NCBI GenBank assembly: GCA_965277615.1
Contig: CBDIDG010000006.1
Span: 1,178,001-1,242,000 of the forward strand
Direction of reading: 5' to 3'
Source of the DNA: Bog-532 sp965277615
Lineage (GTDB): Bacteria; Actinomycetota; Actinomycetes; Streptosporangiales; Streptosporangiaceae
Length of the DNA: 64,000 nucleotides
Each line of letters starts with the position of its first letter. The stretch's first letter is position 1. This document shows, in pieces, positions 24,836 to 33,151 of this stretch. Under the pieces are notes generated by a model, which made no database searches, was not told the origin of the DNA, and worked only from the letters and a program-made list of their open reading frames with translations. The translations under genes and the position numbers were made by a program.

Positions 24836-26566
24836 CCACCCGTCGCGCGGTTCCGCGCCCCCGAGGGCCATCTGATCGTGTGTGGTGACGACATGCTGGC
24901 GTTCCGCGTCGCCCAGGAGCTGACCACCCGGTACCGGGAGCGGGTCACCGCCATCCTGCCGTCCAAGCGCCAGGGTCAGGGCCCGTACATCGACCGGCTG
25001 CCTGGTGCCCGGGTGATCGAGCGGGACGAGCTGACCAGCCAGGCGTTCACCGACGCGCAGATCACCTCGGCCCGCGCGCTGGCCCTGCTGCGCCAGGACG
25101 ACGTGGGCAACTTCCACGCCGCGCTGCGCGCCCGCGAGCTCAACCCGGACATCCGGCTGGTGGTCGCGGTGTTCAGCCCGGGTCTGGGGGAACAGGTCCG
25201 GGCGTTCTTCCCGGACTGCGCGGTGCTGGTCGGCACCTCGATGTCCGCACCGTCGTTCGTGGCCGCCGCTTTAGGCGAGCCTGCTCCCAGCCACGTACGG
25301 GTGTCCGGGCGGACTCTGTTCGTAGCCCGGCCGGAGGACGCCGATCCCGCCCAGGTGCTGTGCGGGCTGGCCGCCCCCAGTGCGTCCGGCGGACCGATGC
25401 TGCTGCCGCGCAACGAGCAGAGCGCCGATCTGGTGCTGGCCGTGGCCGACGGCACGCCGCGCAACCCGCTGCTGCGCAAACGGGACCCGGCCCAGGCCGC
25501 GGCCCGGATCCTGCGCAGCCTGTTCTGGCACAAGCTCGGCTTCGGCTTCGCCGCCCTGTTCGCGGTGCTGGTGGCCGGCTTCTGCCTGCTGCTGGCGGCC
25601 ACCGGCTACCCCTGGACCACGGCGCTGTACCTGACCATGCTGGACGCGGCGGGAGCGGCGCTGACCAACCCGGCCGCGGGCGGCGCGGAGAAGGTCGCGC
25701 AGGTCCTGCTCACGTTCGACGGCCTGGTGTTCGTGCCGTTCGTCACGGCCCTGATCGTCGGGGCCCGGCTGACCGGCTCGATCCGGGGCCGCCCGCCCGC
25801 CGCCAGCGGCCACGTGATCGTGGTCGGGCTGGGCAACGTGGGCACCCTGGTGGTGGCTCAGCTGCACGACCTGGGCGTCCCGGTGGTGGCCATCGACCGC
25901 GATCCGAAGGTGCCCGGGGTCGCGTTCGCCCGCCGCCTGGGGGTGCACGTGGTCATCGGTGAGATTCACCGGGAGGAAACGCTGCGCGCGGCCAGCCTGG
26001 CCTCGAGCACCGCCCTGGTCTCGGTGACCAGCAGCGACGAGGTCAACCTGGAGGCGGCGCTGCACGCCCGCGCGCTCCGGTCCGACCTGCGGATCGTGCT
26101 ACGGCTGTACGACGACGACCTGGCCGAGCGGGTGCAGAAGATGATCGGCAACACGGTCTCCCGCAGCGTGTCCTACCTGGCCGCGCCGGCCTTCGCCGCG
26201 GCCATGCTGGAGCACCAGGTGCTGCGGACGATTCCGGTGGGACGGCATGTCCTGCTCATCGCCGACGTCCAGGTCGAGCCGGACGCCGAGCTGGTCGGGC
26301 AGCCGATCGAAGCCGCCGAGCAGCCAGGCGAGACGCACGTCCTGGCCGTTCGCCGCCGCGGCCGCGAGAGTTTCGACTGGTCGCTGCCCCGCAGCTACCG
26401 CATCGGCCCGCAGGACCGCCTCCTGGTCCTAGCCACAAGGGCCGGCCTAGGAAGGACCCTAGGCCGAAACCGGCCGCTGGCACCGCCGTCCGGGGGGACG
26501 ACCCCCCTGGACCCCCCGTTACCCGCTGCGGTACTTGCCGTAGGACCGGCCACTCGCCGGGCCTGA
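24833..26566 (+). CDS. Double RCK/TrkA-N protein with a pore-like membrane region lacking a K+ filter
   Basis: A 577-residue protein. The first NAD-binding-like domain (about 10-140) has a degenerate glycine motif (CGDDMLAFRV). Around 235-310 are two hydrophobic segments separated by WTTALYLTMLDAAGAALTNPAAGG, the place where a K+ channel would have its TVGYGD filter; no filter is present. The second Rossmann domain (about 325-450) has an intact VVGLGNVGTLV and is followed by a TrkA-C-like part. It looks like a ligand-gated channel or sensor derived from K+ channels. What it conducts, if anything, is unknown. Confidence 0.75.
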   Translation: MPPVARFRAPEGHLIVCGDDMLAFRVAQELTTRYRERVTAILPSKRQGQGPYIDRLPGARVIERDELTSQAFTDAQITSARALALLRQDDVGNFHAALRARELNPDIRLVVAVFSPGLGEQVRAFFPDCAVLVGTSMSAPSFVAAALGEPAPSHVRVSGRTLFVARPEDADPAQVLCGLAAPSASGGPMLLPRNEQSADLVLAVADGTPRNPLLRKRDPAQAAARILRSLFWHKLGFGFAALFAVLVAGFCLLLAATGYPWTTALYLTMLDAAGAALTNPAAGGAEKVAQVLLTFDGLVFVPFVTALIVGARLTGSIRGRPPAASGHVIVVGLGNVGTLVVAQLHDLGVPVVAIDRDPKVPGVAFARRLGVHVVIGEIHREETLRAASLASSTALVSVTSSDEVNLEAALHARALRSDLRIVLRLYDDDLAERVQKMIGNTVSRSVSYLAAPAFAAAMLEHQVLRTIPVGRHVLLIADVQVEPDAELVGQPIEAAEQPGETHVLAVRRRGRESFDWSLPRSYRIGPQDRLLVLATRAGLGRTLGRNRPLAPPSGGTTPLDPPLPAAVLAVGPATRRA

Positions 26567-26904
26567 AGGCCCGGACTCGCTGGTCCGGATAGACCGGCTC
26601 ACCGTTCCCGCTGTGGTGCTGTGGTGCTGTGGTGCTGTGGTGCTGTGGTGCTGGTAGATCGGGTTGCGGACGGCTAACCCAGACAGCACTGCAATCGAAG
26701 AACAAATGAATCTTGCGGCATACCGTGACACGCCGCGGAAAACACGGGTCTGGGGTATCGCGAACCGGGGGCCGGCAGCGTTACGCTCAGTGCAGATCTT
26801 CTGCCTGGTTCTGCTGAGTCAGGTGGGATTTGTATGGCCGCCCGGTAGCCCACGGCAGCGACCGGTGGGCAGGACGTGCCTTCCTTCTCCAGGAGGGACA
26901 TTTC
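26567..26904. other. Gene-free stretch with octamer repeat
   Basis: About 340 bases between the RCK gene and the acetate-transporter start. It holds a five-copy octamer repeat and, further right, the AT-richer control region of the transporter. I see no clear hairpin terminator or convincing open frame. Confidence 0.5.
26610..26649. repeat. Octanucleotide tandem repeat GCTGTGGT x5
   Basis: Five exact copies of GCTGTGGT, with a partial sixth (GCTG). It lies 44 bases after the RCK stop codon in non-coding sequence. Such repeats change copy number by slippage. Confidence 0.95.
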
Positions 26905-27570
26905 GTGAGCGTCAACGACGATCGCATCACTGCGGAAGGCGAGAGGGCACCGGTGGTGGCGGAGGCCGCCGCCGTGTCACCTATTGCCGATCCGGCCCCG
27001 CTCGGGCTGGCCGCTTTCGCTCTGACCACATTTCTGCTTTCCGCGGCCAATGCAGGCTGGATGGGCAAAGCCACCGGCGACGCCTGGCTGGGTTATGCCT
27101 TTGCCTATGGCGGTCTCGCCCAGCTGCTGGCCGGCATGTGGGAGTTCCGTAATAAGAACGTGTTCGGATCGACCGCATTCGGCTCATACGGCGCTTTCTG
27201 GATCGGACTCGGACTCTGGGAGCTGCTCGTGGCTCGCGTCCGGCCAGCTGGCGTACTTCCGCTCGTTTATGCGGGGCAAACGGTCAAGGACCTCGGCTGG
27301 ATCCTGCTGGCCTGGGCCATCTTCAACACCTACATGCTGCTGATGAGTTCGCAGACGACCATGGCGGTGTTCGCGGTGTTCCTGACCTTGGAGATCACCG
27401 AGATCATCCTGTTCATCGGCTTCTTCACCGGCAGCAGCGGAATCATCAAGGCGGGCGGCTACGTCGGCATCGTCACCGCGCTCGTCGCCTGGTACACCTC
27501 GGCGGCCGGCGTGGCCAACGGGCTGCCGGGCCGGATCAAGCTGCCGGCTGGCCGGCCGCTGATCAGCTGA
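26905..27570 (+). CDS. GPR1/FUN34/YaaH (SatP-like) acetate transporter
   Basis: A 221-residue membrane protein with six helices. The family signature is ADPAPLGLAAFALTTF (about 28-43), close to the NPxPLGL consensus, followed by FAYGGLAQLLAGMWEF. Members carry acetate or succinate across the membrane with protons. The GTG at 26905 has AGGAGGG eight bases upstream, so the upstream in-frame extension to 26830 is rejected. A strong hairpin terminator follows. Confidence 0.9.
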   Translation: MSVNDDRITAEGERAPVVAEAAAVSPIADPAPLGLAAFALTTFLLSAANAGWMGKATGDAWLGYAFAYGGLAQLLAGMWEFRNKNVFGSTAFGSYGAFWIGLGLWELLVARVRPAGVLPLVYAGQTVKDLGWILLAWAIFNTYMLLMSSQTTMAVFAVFLTLEITEIILFIGFFTGSSGIIKAGGYVGIVTALVAWYTSAAGVANGLPGRIKLPAGRPLIS

Positions 27571-27598
27571 CCATAACTGGATCTCCCGCATAGCGATC

Positions 27599-27631
27599 GC
27601 GGTCCCGGAGACGCACCGTCTCCGGGACCGC
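27599..27631. terminator. Hairpin terminator after the acetate transporter gene
   Basis: Perfect 14-bp stem (27599-27612 with 27618-27631) around the loop GCACC. No T-run follows, as is common in high-GC actinobacteria. Confidence 0.75.
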
Positions 27632-27735
27632 TCGCGTACCCGGGCTGATTCGGCCCTCGGTCTGCTCCCCCGGCGCCCCCGGTAGCGTGGGCGGGACAGT
27701 TTTCGCCCCGCCGGACGCGAGGAGGGCTGCCGCAA

Positions 27736-28473
27736 GTGCTGCGGAGCGACGAGCGTGACTACGACCTACACGAACTGAGTGTCCAGATGGCCCGGGTCAA
27801 GGAAAAGACACGACCGTGGAAGGAGGCGATCGCCCTCATCCTGGCGATCGCCGCCGCCGTTGTGTCCAAGCACGCGCACGGGATCTTCGCGAGCGTGGCC
27901 GAGCAGACGTTCCGCCAGCTGCCGACGGTGATCTCCTACGCGCTGGCGGTGGTGTTCTGCGTGCTGGCCACGATCGCGGTGCTGGGTATCTCGGGCAAGG
28001 TCCAGAACTATCTCCGGCCGCGCCTCGGCACGTCGCACGCGGCCGTCGTCCGCTACGCCATCGTGCTGGTCGGGATCGTCATCGTCCTGATTCTGACCCT
28101 GCAGCTGTGCCGGGTCCCGGTCGCCCAGCTCGTGGTGGGCGGCGCGCTGACCAGTGTCCTGCTCGCGGTCGCGGCCCAGCAGTCGCTGTCCAACATCTTC
28201 GCCGGGATGGTCCTGCTGCTGTCGCGCCCGTTCCGCGTCGGCGACACCATCCGGCTGCGGGCCGGTGCCCTGGGCGGCCAGCTGGACGGCACGGTGACCG
28301 AGATCGGCATCACCTACATCCGCCTGGACACCGGCGAGACCATCATGTCTGTGCCCAACGCCCAGGTCCTGGCGGCCGCGGTCGGCCCCGTCCCGCCCGA
28401 GCCCGAGGAGGGCCCGCCCGAGAACAACCCGGCCGAGAACAACCCGGTCTCGGTGACCCCCAGCGACATCTAG
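27736..28473 (+). CDS. MscS-family mechanosensitive channel
   Basis: A 245-residue channel with three to four hydrophobic segments. The pore helix and the start of the beta domain are clear: AAQQSLSNIFAGMVLLLSRPFRVGD (about 150-175), then the GTVTEIGITYIRLDTGETIMSVPNAQVL strand set. The C-terminal alpha/beta domain of classic MscS is missing and is replaced by a Pro/Glu/Asn tail. It opens under membrane tension to release solutes. The GTG at 27736 has GGAGGG upstream. Confidence 0.88.
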   Translation: MLRSDERDYDLHELSVQMARVKEKTRPWKEAIALILAIAAAVVSKHAHGIFASVAEQTFRQLPTVISYALAVVFCVLATIAVLGISGKVQNYLRPRLGTSHAAVVRYAIVLVGIVIVLILTLQLCRVPVAQLVVGGALTSVLLAVAAQQSLSNIFAGMVLLLSRPFRVGDTIRLRAGALGGQLDGTVTEIGITYIRLDTGETIMSVPNAQVLAAAVGPVPPEPEEGPPENNPAENNPVSVTPSDI

Positions 28474-28507
28474 AGCGAGCCTCAGCCTGGACATCCGGCC
28501 GCCCCCC

Positions 28508-28549
28508 TAGAATGCTGACCGTCGGTGTTGGTTCTTTGGGGGGGCCATG
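28508..28549 (+). promoter_or_regulatory. Promoter and ribosome binding site of the MMPL gene
   Basis: TAGAAT at 28508-28513 is a good -10 candidate, giving a leader of about 27 bases. A run of seven G (28538-28544) just before the ATG serves as ribosome binding site. Confidence 0.45.
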
Positions 28550-31015
28550 AACATGCTGCTGGAGCGCCTTGGCGCATTCTCCGCGCGACGCTGGTGGATC
28601 GTCATCATCGGCTGGGTGGTCATCCTGGGCGGCTTGCTGATCGCCCACCATGCGTCCGGCGGCGAGTACGTCAACGACTACACGGTGGCCGGGTCCGACT
28701 CAGCCCTGGGGAAGGACCTGCTGAGCAGCACCTTTCCGCAGCAGGGCGGCTACGCGGGCCAGATCGTGTTCCACGCCAAGACCGGCACGGTGACGGCGCA
28801 GGAGAACGCCGTCAACCAGTCCGTGACCAACGTGTCCAAGCTGCCGTACGTGATCAAGGCGGTCAGCCCGTTCGCCTCGTCCAGTTCGGGCTTGGTGTCG
28901 AAGGACGGCACGATCGCCTACAGCACGGTCTCGTGGAACAAGAACCCCAATTCGCTCGACGAAAGCTACCTGGACCAGCTCAACCAGGCCGTTGCTCCGG
29001 CCACGAAGGCGGGCCTGCAGGTCGAGTACGGCGCCGGGGCCGGGCAGATCGGCAACGCCAGCCACGACCTGACGTCCGAGGTGATCGGGCTGGCCTGCGC
29101 GCTGTTGCTGCTGCTGTTCATGTTCGGGTCACTGATCGCCGCCGCGATCCCGCTGGTGTCGGCGATCTTCAGCGTGCTGTCCGGGCTGTCGCTGCTGGGC
29201 GTGCTGTCCTCGGTGATGACGTTCCCGACCACCGCCCCGACCATCGCCACCCTGCTCGGCCTGGGCGTCGCGGTGGACTATGGCCTGTTCCTGGTGGCCC
29301 GGCACCGCGAGCAGCTGGATACCGGCATGGACGTGGTCACCTCGGTGGCCAAGTCGGCTGGCACCTCCGGGGCGGCGATCGTGGTCGCCGGGGGCACGGT
29401 GGTGGTCTCCATCCTCGGCCTGTACGTGTCCGGGGTGGCGTTCGTCGGAGCCCTCGGCCTGGCCGCGGCGATCGTGGTCGCGCTGACCATGCTGGCCGCG
29501 CTGACGCTGGTCCCCGCGTTCATGGGCGTGGCCCGGACCAACGTGCGCTCGCTGGCCAGCCGGCTGCGGGCCCGGCGGGAGGGGCTGACCGCGCGCGAGC
29601 AGGCGGCGCAGACCGCGGCGGCCACCCACGACCGGCACGAGCACAGCGCGTTCGCCCGCTGGGGTAAAAGGGTCAGCAGCCAGCCGTGGCCGTGGGCCAT
29701 CGCCAGCGTCCTGATTCTGGTCGTGCTGTCGATCCCCTTGTTCTCGATCACGCTGGGCCAGCCCGACAACGGCACCAACCCTACGTCCGAGAGCAACCGG
29801 CAGGCCTACGACCTGATCTCCCAGGGCTTCGGCGTCGGGGTGAACGGCCCGCTGGTGGTGGTGGTCAAGCTGCCGAAGGAGAGTTCGGCCGACCAGCAGC
29901 AGTTGCTGAGCACGATGCAGCAGAACGTGAAATCCACCTCGGGGGTCGCCTCGGTGTCGCCGGCCCAGGTGAACTCGGCCGCGACCACCGCCTCGTTCAG
30001 CGTGATCCCCACCACCCGGCCGCAGGCGACCCAGACCGAGCAGCTGGTCGGTCAGCTGCGGGACGTCGTCCTGCCCAAGTCGCACGTGACCAGCTACGTC
30101 ACCGGCACCACGGCCGGGACGGTGGACTTCAGCGAGCGAATCACCAGCCGGATCCCGTGGCTGATCCTGACCGTGGTGGCGATCGCGTTCATCCTGCTGA
30201 CGTTGGCCTTCCGGTCGGTGGTGATCGCGGTCAAGGCGGCCGTGTTCAACCTGCTCTCGATCGGGGCGGCCTACGGGGTGATCGTGGCCATCTTCCAATG
30301 GGGTTGGGGCGCCAGCCTGATCGGCCTGCACACCACGCTGCCGATCCCGGCCTACGTGCCGATGCTGGTGTTCGCGATCGTGTTCGGGCTGTCCATGGAC
30401 TACGAGGTGTTCCTGCTGTCCCGGGTGCACGAGGCCTGGGTAGCGACCGGCGACGCGCACCGCAGCGTGGCCATCGGCATCGGCGGCACGGCCCGGGTCA
30501 TCACTACCGCGGCCGCCATCATGGTGGTGGTCTTCGCCAGCTTCGTGCTCAACGTCGACCCCACAGTCAAGATGCTGGCCATCGGCATGGCCTTCGCCGT
30601 GCTGATCGACGCCTCGCTGGTCCGGATGATCCTGGTGCCGTCGGTGATGTCCCTGCTGGGCGAGCACGCCTGGTGGATGCCGCGCTGGCTGGAGCCGATC
30701 GTCCCGCATCTGGAGCTGGAGGGCAGCATCGAGCCCGCGGACGCTGCGTCCGCCGACGCTGCACCCACGGAGGCTGCGCCCGTGGAGCCGGTGGCGGCGA
30801 CGGGCACGCCGGAGGGCGAGGTCGTGCGCGAGGCCGAGACGGTCCTGAAGACGGAGCCGCGGCCCACTCCCCCGGTCGCGCCCGAGCCAGAACCGGTCCC
30901 ACCCGCCGTGGAGCCGGTCCCACCCGCGCCGCCGGTGTCCAGCGGCTCCGAGCCGGTTCCGCCCGCCTCCGACCAGCCGTCCGGGGACAACGCAAAACCC
31001 CCGCGCGCTGAGTAG
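28547..31015 (+). CDS. MMPL-family RND transporter
   Basis: An 822-residue protein with the RND layout: one N-terminal helix, a periplasmic loop (about 35-185), five helices, a cytoplasmic linker, one helix near 385, a second periplasmic loop, and five more helices ending near 705. Typical MMPL motifs are GVAVDYGLFLVARHREQL (near 243) and FGLSMDYEVFLLSRVHEAW (near 616). It probably exports lipids or hydrophobic compounds with protons. A Pro/Glu/Ala-rich tail covers 715-822. The stop TAG lies within a terminator hairpin. Confidence 0.92.
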   Translation: MNMLLERLGAFSARRWWIVIIGWVVILGGLLIAHHASGGEYVNDYTVAGSDSALGKDLLSSTFPQQGGYAGQIVFHAKTGTVTAQENAVNQSVTNVSKLPYVIKAVSPFASSSSGLVSKDGTIAYSTVSWNKNPNSLDESYLDQLNQAVAPATKAGLQVEYGAGAGQIGNASHDLTSEVIGLACALLLLLFMFGSLIAAAIPLVSAIFSVLSGLSLLGVLSSVMTFPTTAPTIATLLGLGVAVDYGLFLVARHREQLDTGMDVVTSVAKSAGTSGAAIVVAGGTVVVSILGLYVSGVAFVGALGLAAAIVVALTMLAALTLVPAFMGVARTNVRSLASRLRARREGLTAREQAAQTAAATHDRHEHSAFARWGKRVSSQPWPWAIASVLILVVLSIPLFSITLGQPDNGTNPTSESNRQAYDLISQGFGVGVNGPLVVVVKLPKESSADQQQLLSTMQQNVKSTSGVASVSPAQVNSAATTASFSVIPTTRPQATQTEQLVGQLRDVVLPKSHVTSYVTGTTAGTVDFSERITSRIPWLILTVVAIAFILLTLAFRSVVIAVKAAVFNLLSIGAAYGVIVAIFQWGWGASLIGLHTTLPIPAYVPMLVFAIVFGLSMDYEVFLLSRVHEAWVATGDAHRSVAIGIGGTARVITTAAAIMVVVFASFVLNVDPTVKMLAIGMAFAVLIDASLVRMILVPSVMSLLGEHAWWMPRWLEPIVPHLELEGSIEPADAASADAAPTEAAPVEPVAATGTPEGEVVREAETVLKTEPRPTPPVAPEPEPVPPAVEPVPPAPPVSSGSEPVPPASDQPSGDNAKPPRAE

Positions 31016-31025
31016 CGCACGGGGG
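30998..31025 (+). terminator. Terminator hairpin containing the MMPL stop codon
   Basis: Arms 30998-31009 and 31014-31025 pair with one mismatch (C31004 against A31019) around the loop GAGT; five C pair with five G at the base. The TAG stop (31013-31015) spans loop and stem. No T-run follows. Confidence 0.7.
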
Positions 31026-31040
31026 CTCAGGGGTTAACGG

Positions 31041-31147
31041 TCGGTGCGGAGGTCGCCTTCCTGGCGAGTTGGCACGACGCGGCTCCAGCCGAACGGTATT
31101 CCGCGAAGGCATTTTTGGATGCGGCCCGGGGCACTCGGCCGCACCGA
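31041..31147. repeat. Structured 107-base element, copy R1
   Basis: First copy of an element repeated at 32067-32171. Its ends TCGGTGCGG and CCGCACCGA are complementary and the pairing extends to 12 bp (from 31038 and to 31150). Inside are a five-bp hairpin TCGCC-N5-GGCGA (31053-31067) and an invariant 41-base core (31070-31110). It lies just after the MMPL terminator and before the hydrolase gene. Confidence 0.85.
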
Positions 31148-31241
31148 CCGACCTTAAGAACGCACCACCCGTTCCTGCTGTTCCCTGATTCAGGACTTTC
31201 TCCGGGGGTGAGCTTCCCGGTCCGGAACGGGTTCGGCCAAG

Positions 31242-32285
31242 ATGGCAGCTGACATGAGCCGGGACCAGGAACCGCTGCGCGGAGAGCGGCTGAACGATGG
31301 CTTGTCGGCGGTCGCCGCGGGTAACGGACCACCGCTGGTGATCTTGCCCGGCTTCGGGCCGGGGGCCGACCTGTCCGTGCGGGTGCCCCGGTCGGCGGCC
31401 TGGTCCACCATCGCGCTGGCCCGCGGTTTCCGGCGCCGGATCCACCTGATCCACCGTCCGCTGCACCCGCCCGCGGGGCTGACCATCGCCGCCCTGGCTA
31501 GCTGGCACGCGACCGCGTTCCGGGATCGGTTCGGCGAACCGGCGGACGTCATGGGCATCTCGGCCGGGGGCGTCACCGCCCTGCAGCTGGAGCTGGACCA
31601 CCCGGGGACCGTCCGGCGCCTGGTGCTGTGCAGCGCCGCCAGCCGGGTCGGCCCGCAAGGCCTGGGCGAGCTGCAGCGGCTGATCGAGGCCGAAGGCCAG
31701 GGACGGTCGAGCGCCCGGATCGGCAGCGGCCTGATCGCCCACGGCCCGCTGCGGCTAGCGATGCTGGCCGCGTACGAGCTGTCTCAGGGCCAGCCCCGGG
31801 CCCCGGGTGAGGCCATGCTGGTCCAGGCGGCCCAATCCTGGGACGTAACCGGGCGGCTGGGCGAGATCGGCGTGCCCGTGCTGGTGGCCGGGGGTACCCG
31901 GGACCGGGTCGTCCCGCCTGAGCTGATCCGGGCCACCGCGTCCGGCATCGCGGGCGCGCGCCTGCTCCTGCTGCCCGGCCGTGGCCACCTCACCGCCCCA
32001 TACGACCCTCGCCTGTGCCAAATGGGAGCGAGTACGGTCTCGCGACCATACTGCTCCCATTGGCATTCGGTGTGGCGTCGCCTCCACGGCGAGTGGCACG
32101 ACGCGGCTCCAGCCGAACGGTATTCCGCGAAGGCTTTATTGGTTGCGGCCCGGGGCGTTCAGCCACACCGAACGATTAGTGGGACCGAGGTGGTTCAGGT
32201 TCGTGAGGGCCGCCCCCGGTGGCCACGTGGCTCGGGACCGGGCTGGCCGTACGGGTGGGAGCCCCCGTGGGGCTCGTCCGGGTAG
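31242..32285 (+). CDS. Alpha/beta hydrolase (3' end uncertain)
   Basis: Hydrolase of unknown substrate. The nucleophile elbow GISAGG lies near residue 106, the acid is probably the aspartate in GGTRDRVVP near 222, and the histidine lies in GRGHLTA near 248. Likeness to the fold stops at about residue 257 (position 32013). After that the open frame runs without a stop through a 48-base imperfect hairpin and the repeat R2 and overlaps the convergent gene up to 32285. The native end has probably been lost or replaced; the product may have a foreign tail of about 90 residues. ATG 31254 is an alternative start. Confidence 0.7.
   Translation: MAADMSRDQEPLRGERLNDGLSAVAAGNGPPLVILPGFGPGADLSVRVPRSAAWSTIALARGFRRRIHLIHRPLHPPAGLTIAALASWHATAFRDRFGEPADVMGISAGGVTALQLELDHPGTVRRLVLCSAASRVGPQGLGELQRLIEAEGQGRSSARIGSGLIAHGPLRLAMLAAYELSQGQPRAPGEAMLVQAAQSWDVTGRLGEIGVPVLVAGGTRDRVVPPELIRATASGIAGARLLLLPGRGHLTAPYDPRLCQMGASTVSRPYCSHWHSVWRRLHGEWHDAAPAERYSAKALLVAARGVQPHRTISGTEVVQVREGRPRWPRGSGPGWPYGWEPPWGSSG
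32017..32064. repeat. 48-base imperfect palindrome at the 3' end of the hydrolase gene
   Basis: The left arm begins GCCAAATGGGAGC and the right arm ends GCTCCCATTGGC; inner parts AGTACGGTC and GACCATACT pair with one mismatch around a TCGC loop. Two single-base bulges are present. It directly precedes repeat R2, as the MMPL terminator precedes R1. It may be the terminator of the hydrolase gene or part of an inserted element. Confidence 0.7.
32067..32171. repeat. Structured 105-base element, copy R2
   Basis: Second copy of the R1 element. The ends TCGGTGTGG and CCACACCGA pair, with one more pair outside (T32066 with A32172). Relative to R1, C:G has become T:A inside the stem and G:C has become T:A next to it, so pairing is kept. 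The hairpin TCGCC-N5-GGCGA is kept with a different loop. The 41-base core (32094-32134) is identical to that of R1. Confidence 0.85.
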
Positions 32286-33151
32286 TTCGACTGGAACGGG
32301 TCGTCGGCGTAGCGGCGGTCCTGGTAGCCGCCGGTGTCGTCGTTCTGGTAGCCCGGGGGGTATCCAGCGTCGTCACCTGGGTAACCGCGATCGGGGTAGG
32401 CCTGGTCCTGGTAGCTCTGATCCAGGCGGTCCCGGTCCCGGTAGGACGCCGACCGGTAGCTGCCGGAACCGAGCGGGTCCTCGCCGTAGGGGGCGCTGCT
32501 GTCGCGGTAGCCCGCCGACCGCGCTTCGTCGCGGAAGCTGGGTGAGGTCAGCGGGTCCTCGCGGTACGTCGGCGACGGCGAGAACGACGGTGCTGGCGGA
32601 ATCGGGGCCGGCGGAATCGGGGCCGGCGGAATCGGGGACGCCGCACTCTGCTGGCGGTAACCGCCGGACCGGGCCTCGTCGCGGAAGCTGGGTGAGGTCA
32701 GCGGGTCCTCACGGTAGCTCGGCGCCCGGTAGCCGCCGGAGCCGAACGGATCGGTGGCCCGCTCCTCCAGCTCGGGGCGGCGGAACTCGCCCGTCACGGG
32801 GGCGATGTGCTGGCCGGTGGCGTACTCGGCGAACGGAGCCCCGGAGGTGTCGCCGGATTGGCCCGGGCGGCCCCCGGGCAGACCGCGCAAGCCGGTCAGG
32901 CTCGGTACGTCGGTGGCGGGCAGGCCTGCCCCGCGCGGCCCGCGCTGCAGGGCCTCGGTCATGCGGGGCAGGTCCTCGATCGGCAGCCGGAACGTGCCGG
33001 TACAGGTGCCGCCCTGCCAGATGCTGAACACCGCCACGCCGGTGTCGGAGTACCAGCTCAGCCGCATGCTGCGCGAGCTGCCACGGACGTCGAAGAAGAC
33101 TTCGCCGAGGCGGGGCAGCGGAGCGGCGTCGGAGGCGGACATGGAGTTCAT
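32195..33151 (-). CDS. Protein with conserved N-terminal domain and repetitive disordered tail
   Basis: A 318-residue protein I cannot name. Residues 1-75 form a compact domain (LGEVFFDVRGSSRSMRLSWYSD ... FRLPIEDLPRMTEAL) of a kind seen in other actinobacteria. The rest is Tyr/Pro/Asp/Arg-rich and disordered: REDPLTSPSFRDEARS occurs twice (about 50 residues apart), PIPPA occurs three times, and many GYxD units follow. The start ATG at 33151 is preferred over GTG 33163 because GGTGGAG lies six bases before it. It ends 23 bases from repeat R2. Confidence 0.7.
   Translation of the reverse strand: MNSMSASDAAPLPRLGEVFFDVRGSSRSMRLSWYSDTGVAVFSIWQGGTCTGTFRLPIEDLPRMTEALQRGPRGAGLPATDVPSLTGLRGLPGGRPGQSGDTSGAPFAEYATGQHIAPVTGEFRRPELEERATDPFGSGGYRAPSYREDPLTSPSFRDEARSGGYRQQSAASPIPPAPIPPAPIPPAPSFSPSPTYREDPLTSPSFRDEARSAGYRDSSAPYGEDPLGSGSYRSASYRDRDRLDQSYQDQAYPDRGYPGDDAGYPPGYQNDDTGGYQDRRYADDPFQSNYPDEPHGGSHPYGQPGPEPRGHRGRPSRT
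32510..32740. repeat. Internal repeats coding the disordered tail
   Basis: A stretch of about 45 bases (near 32522-32568) recurs nearly exactly near 32682-32728, and between them a 15-base unit GGAATCGGGGCCGGC is repeated three times (about 32599-32640). Both lie in frame in the gene on the minus strand. Confidence 0.8.

Noticed and set aside
26610..26649. Possible CRISPR-like array
   Set aside because: The units are directly adjacent with no spacers; it is a simple octamer repeat and no cas gene is near.
31041..32171. Composite insertion sequence
   Set aside because: The enclosed gene is a hydrolase, not a transposase, and no target-site duplication is visible at either repeat.
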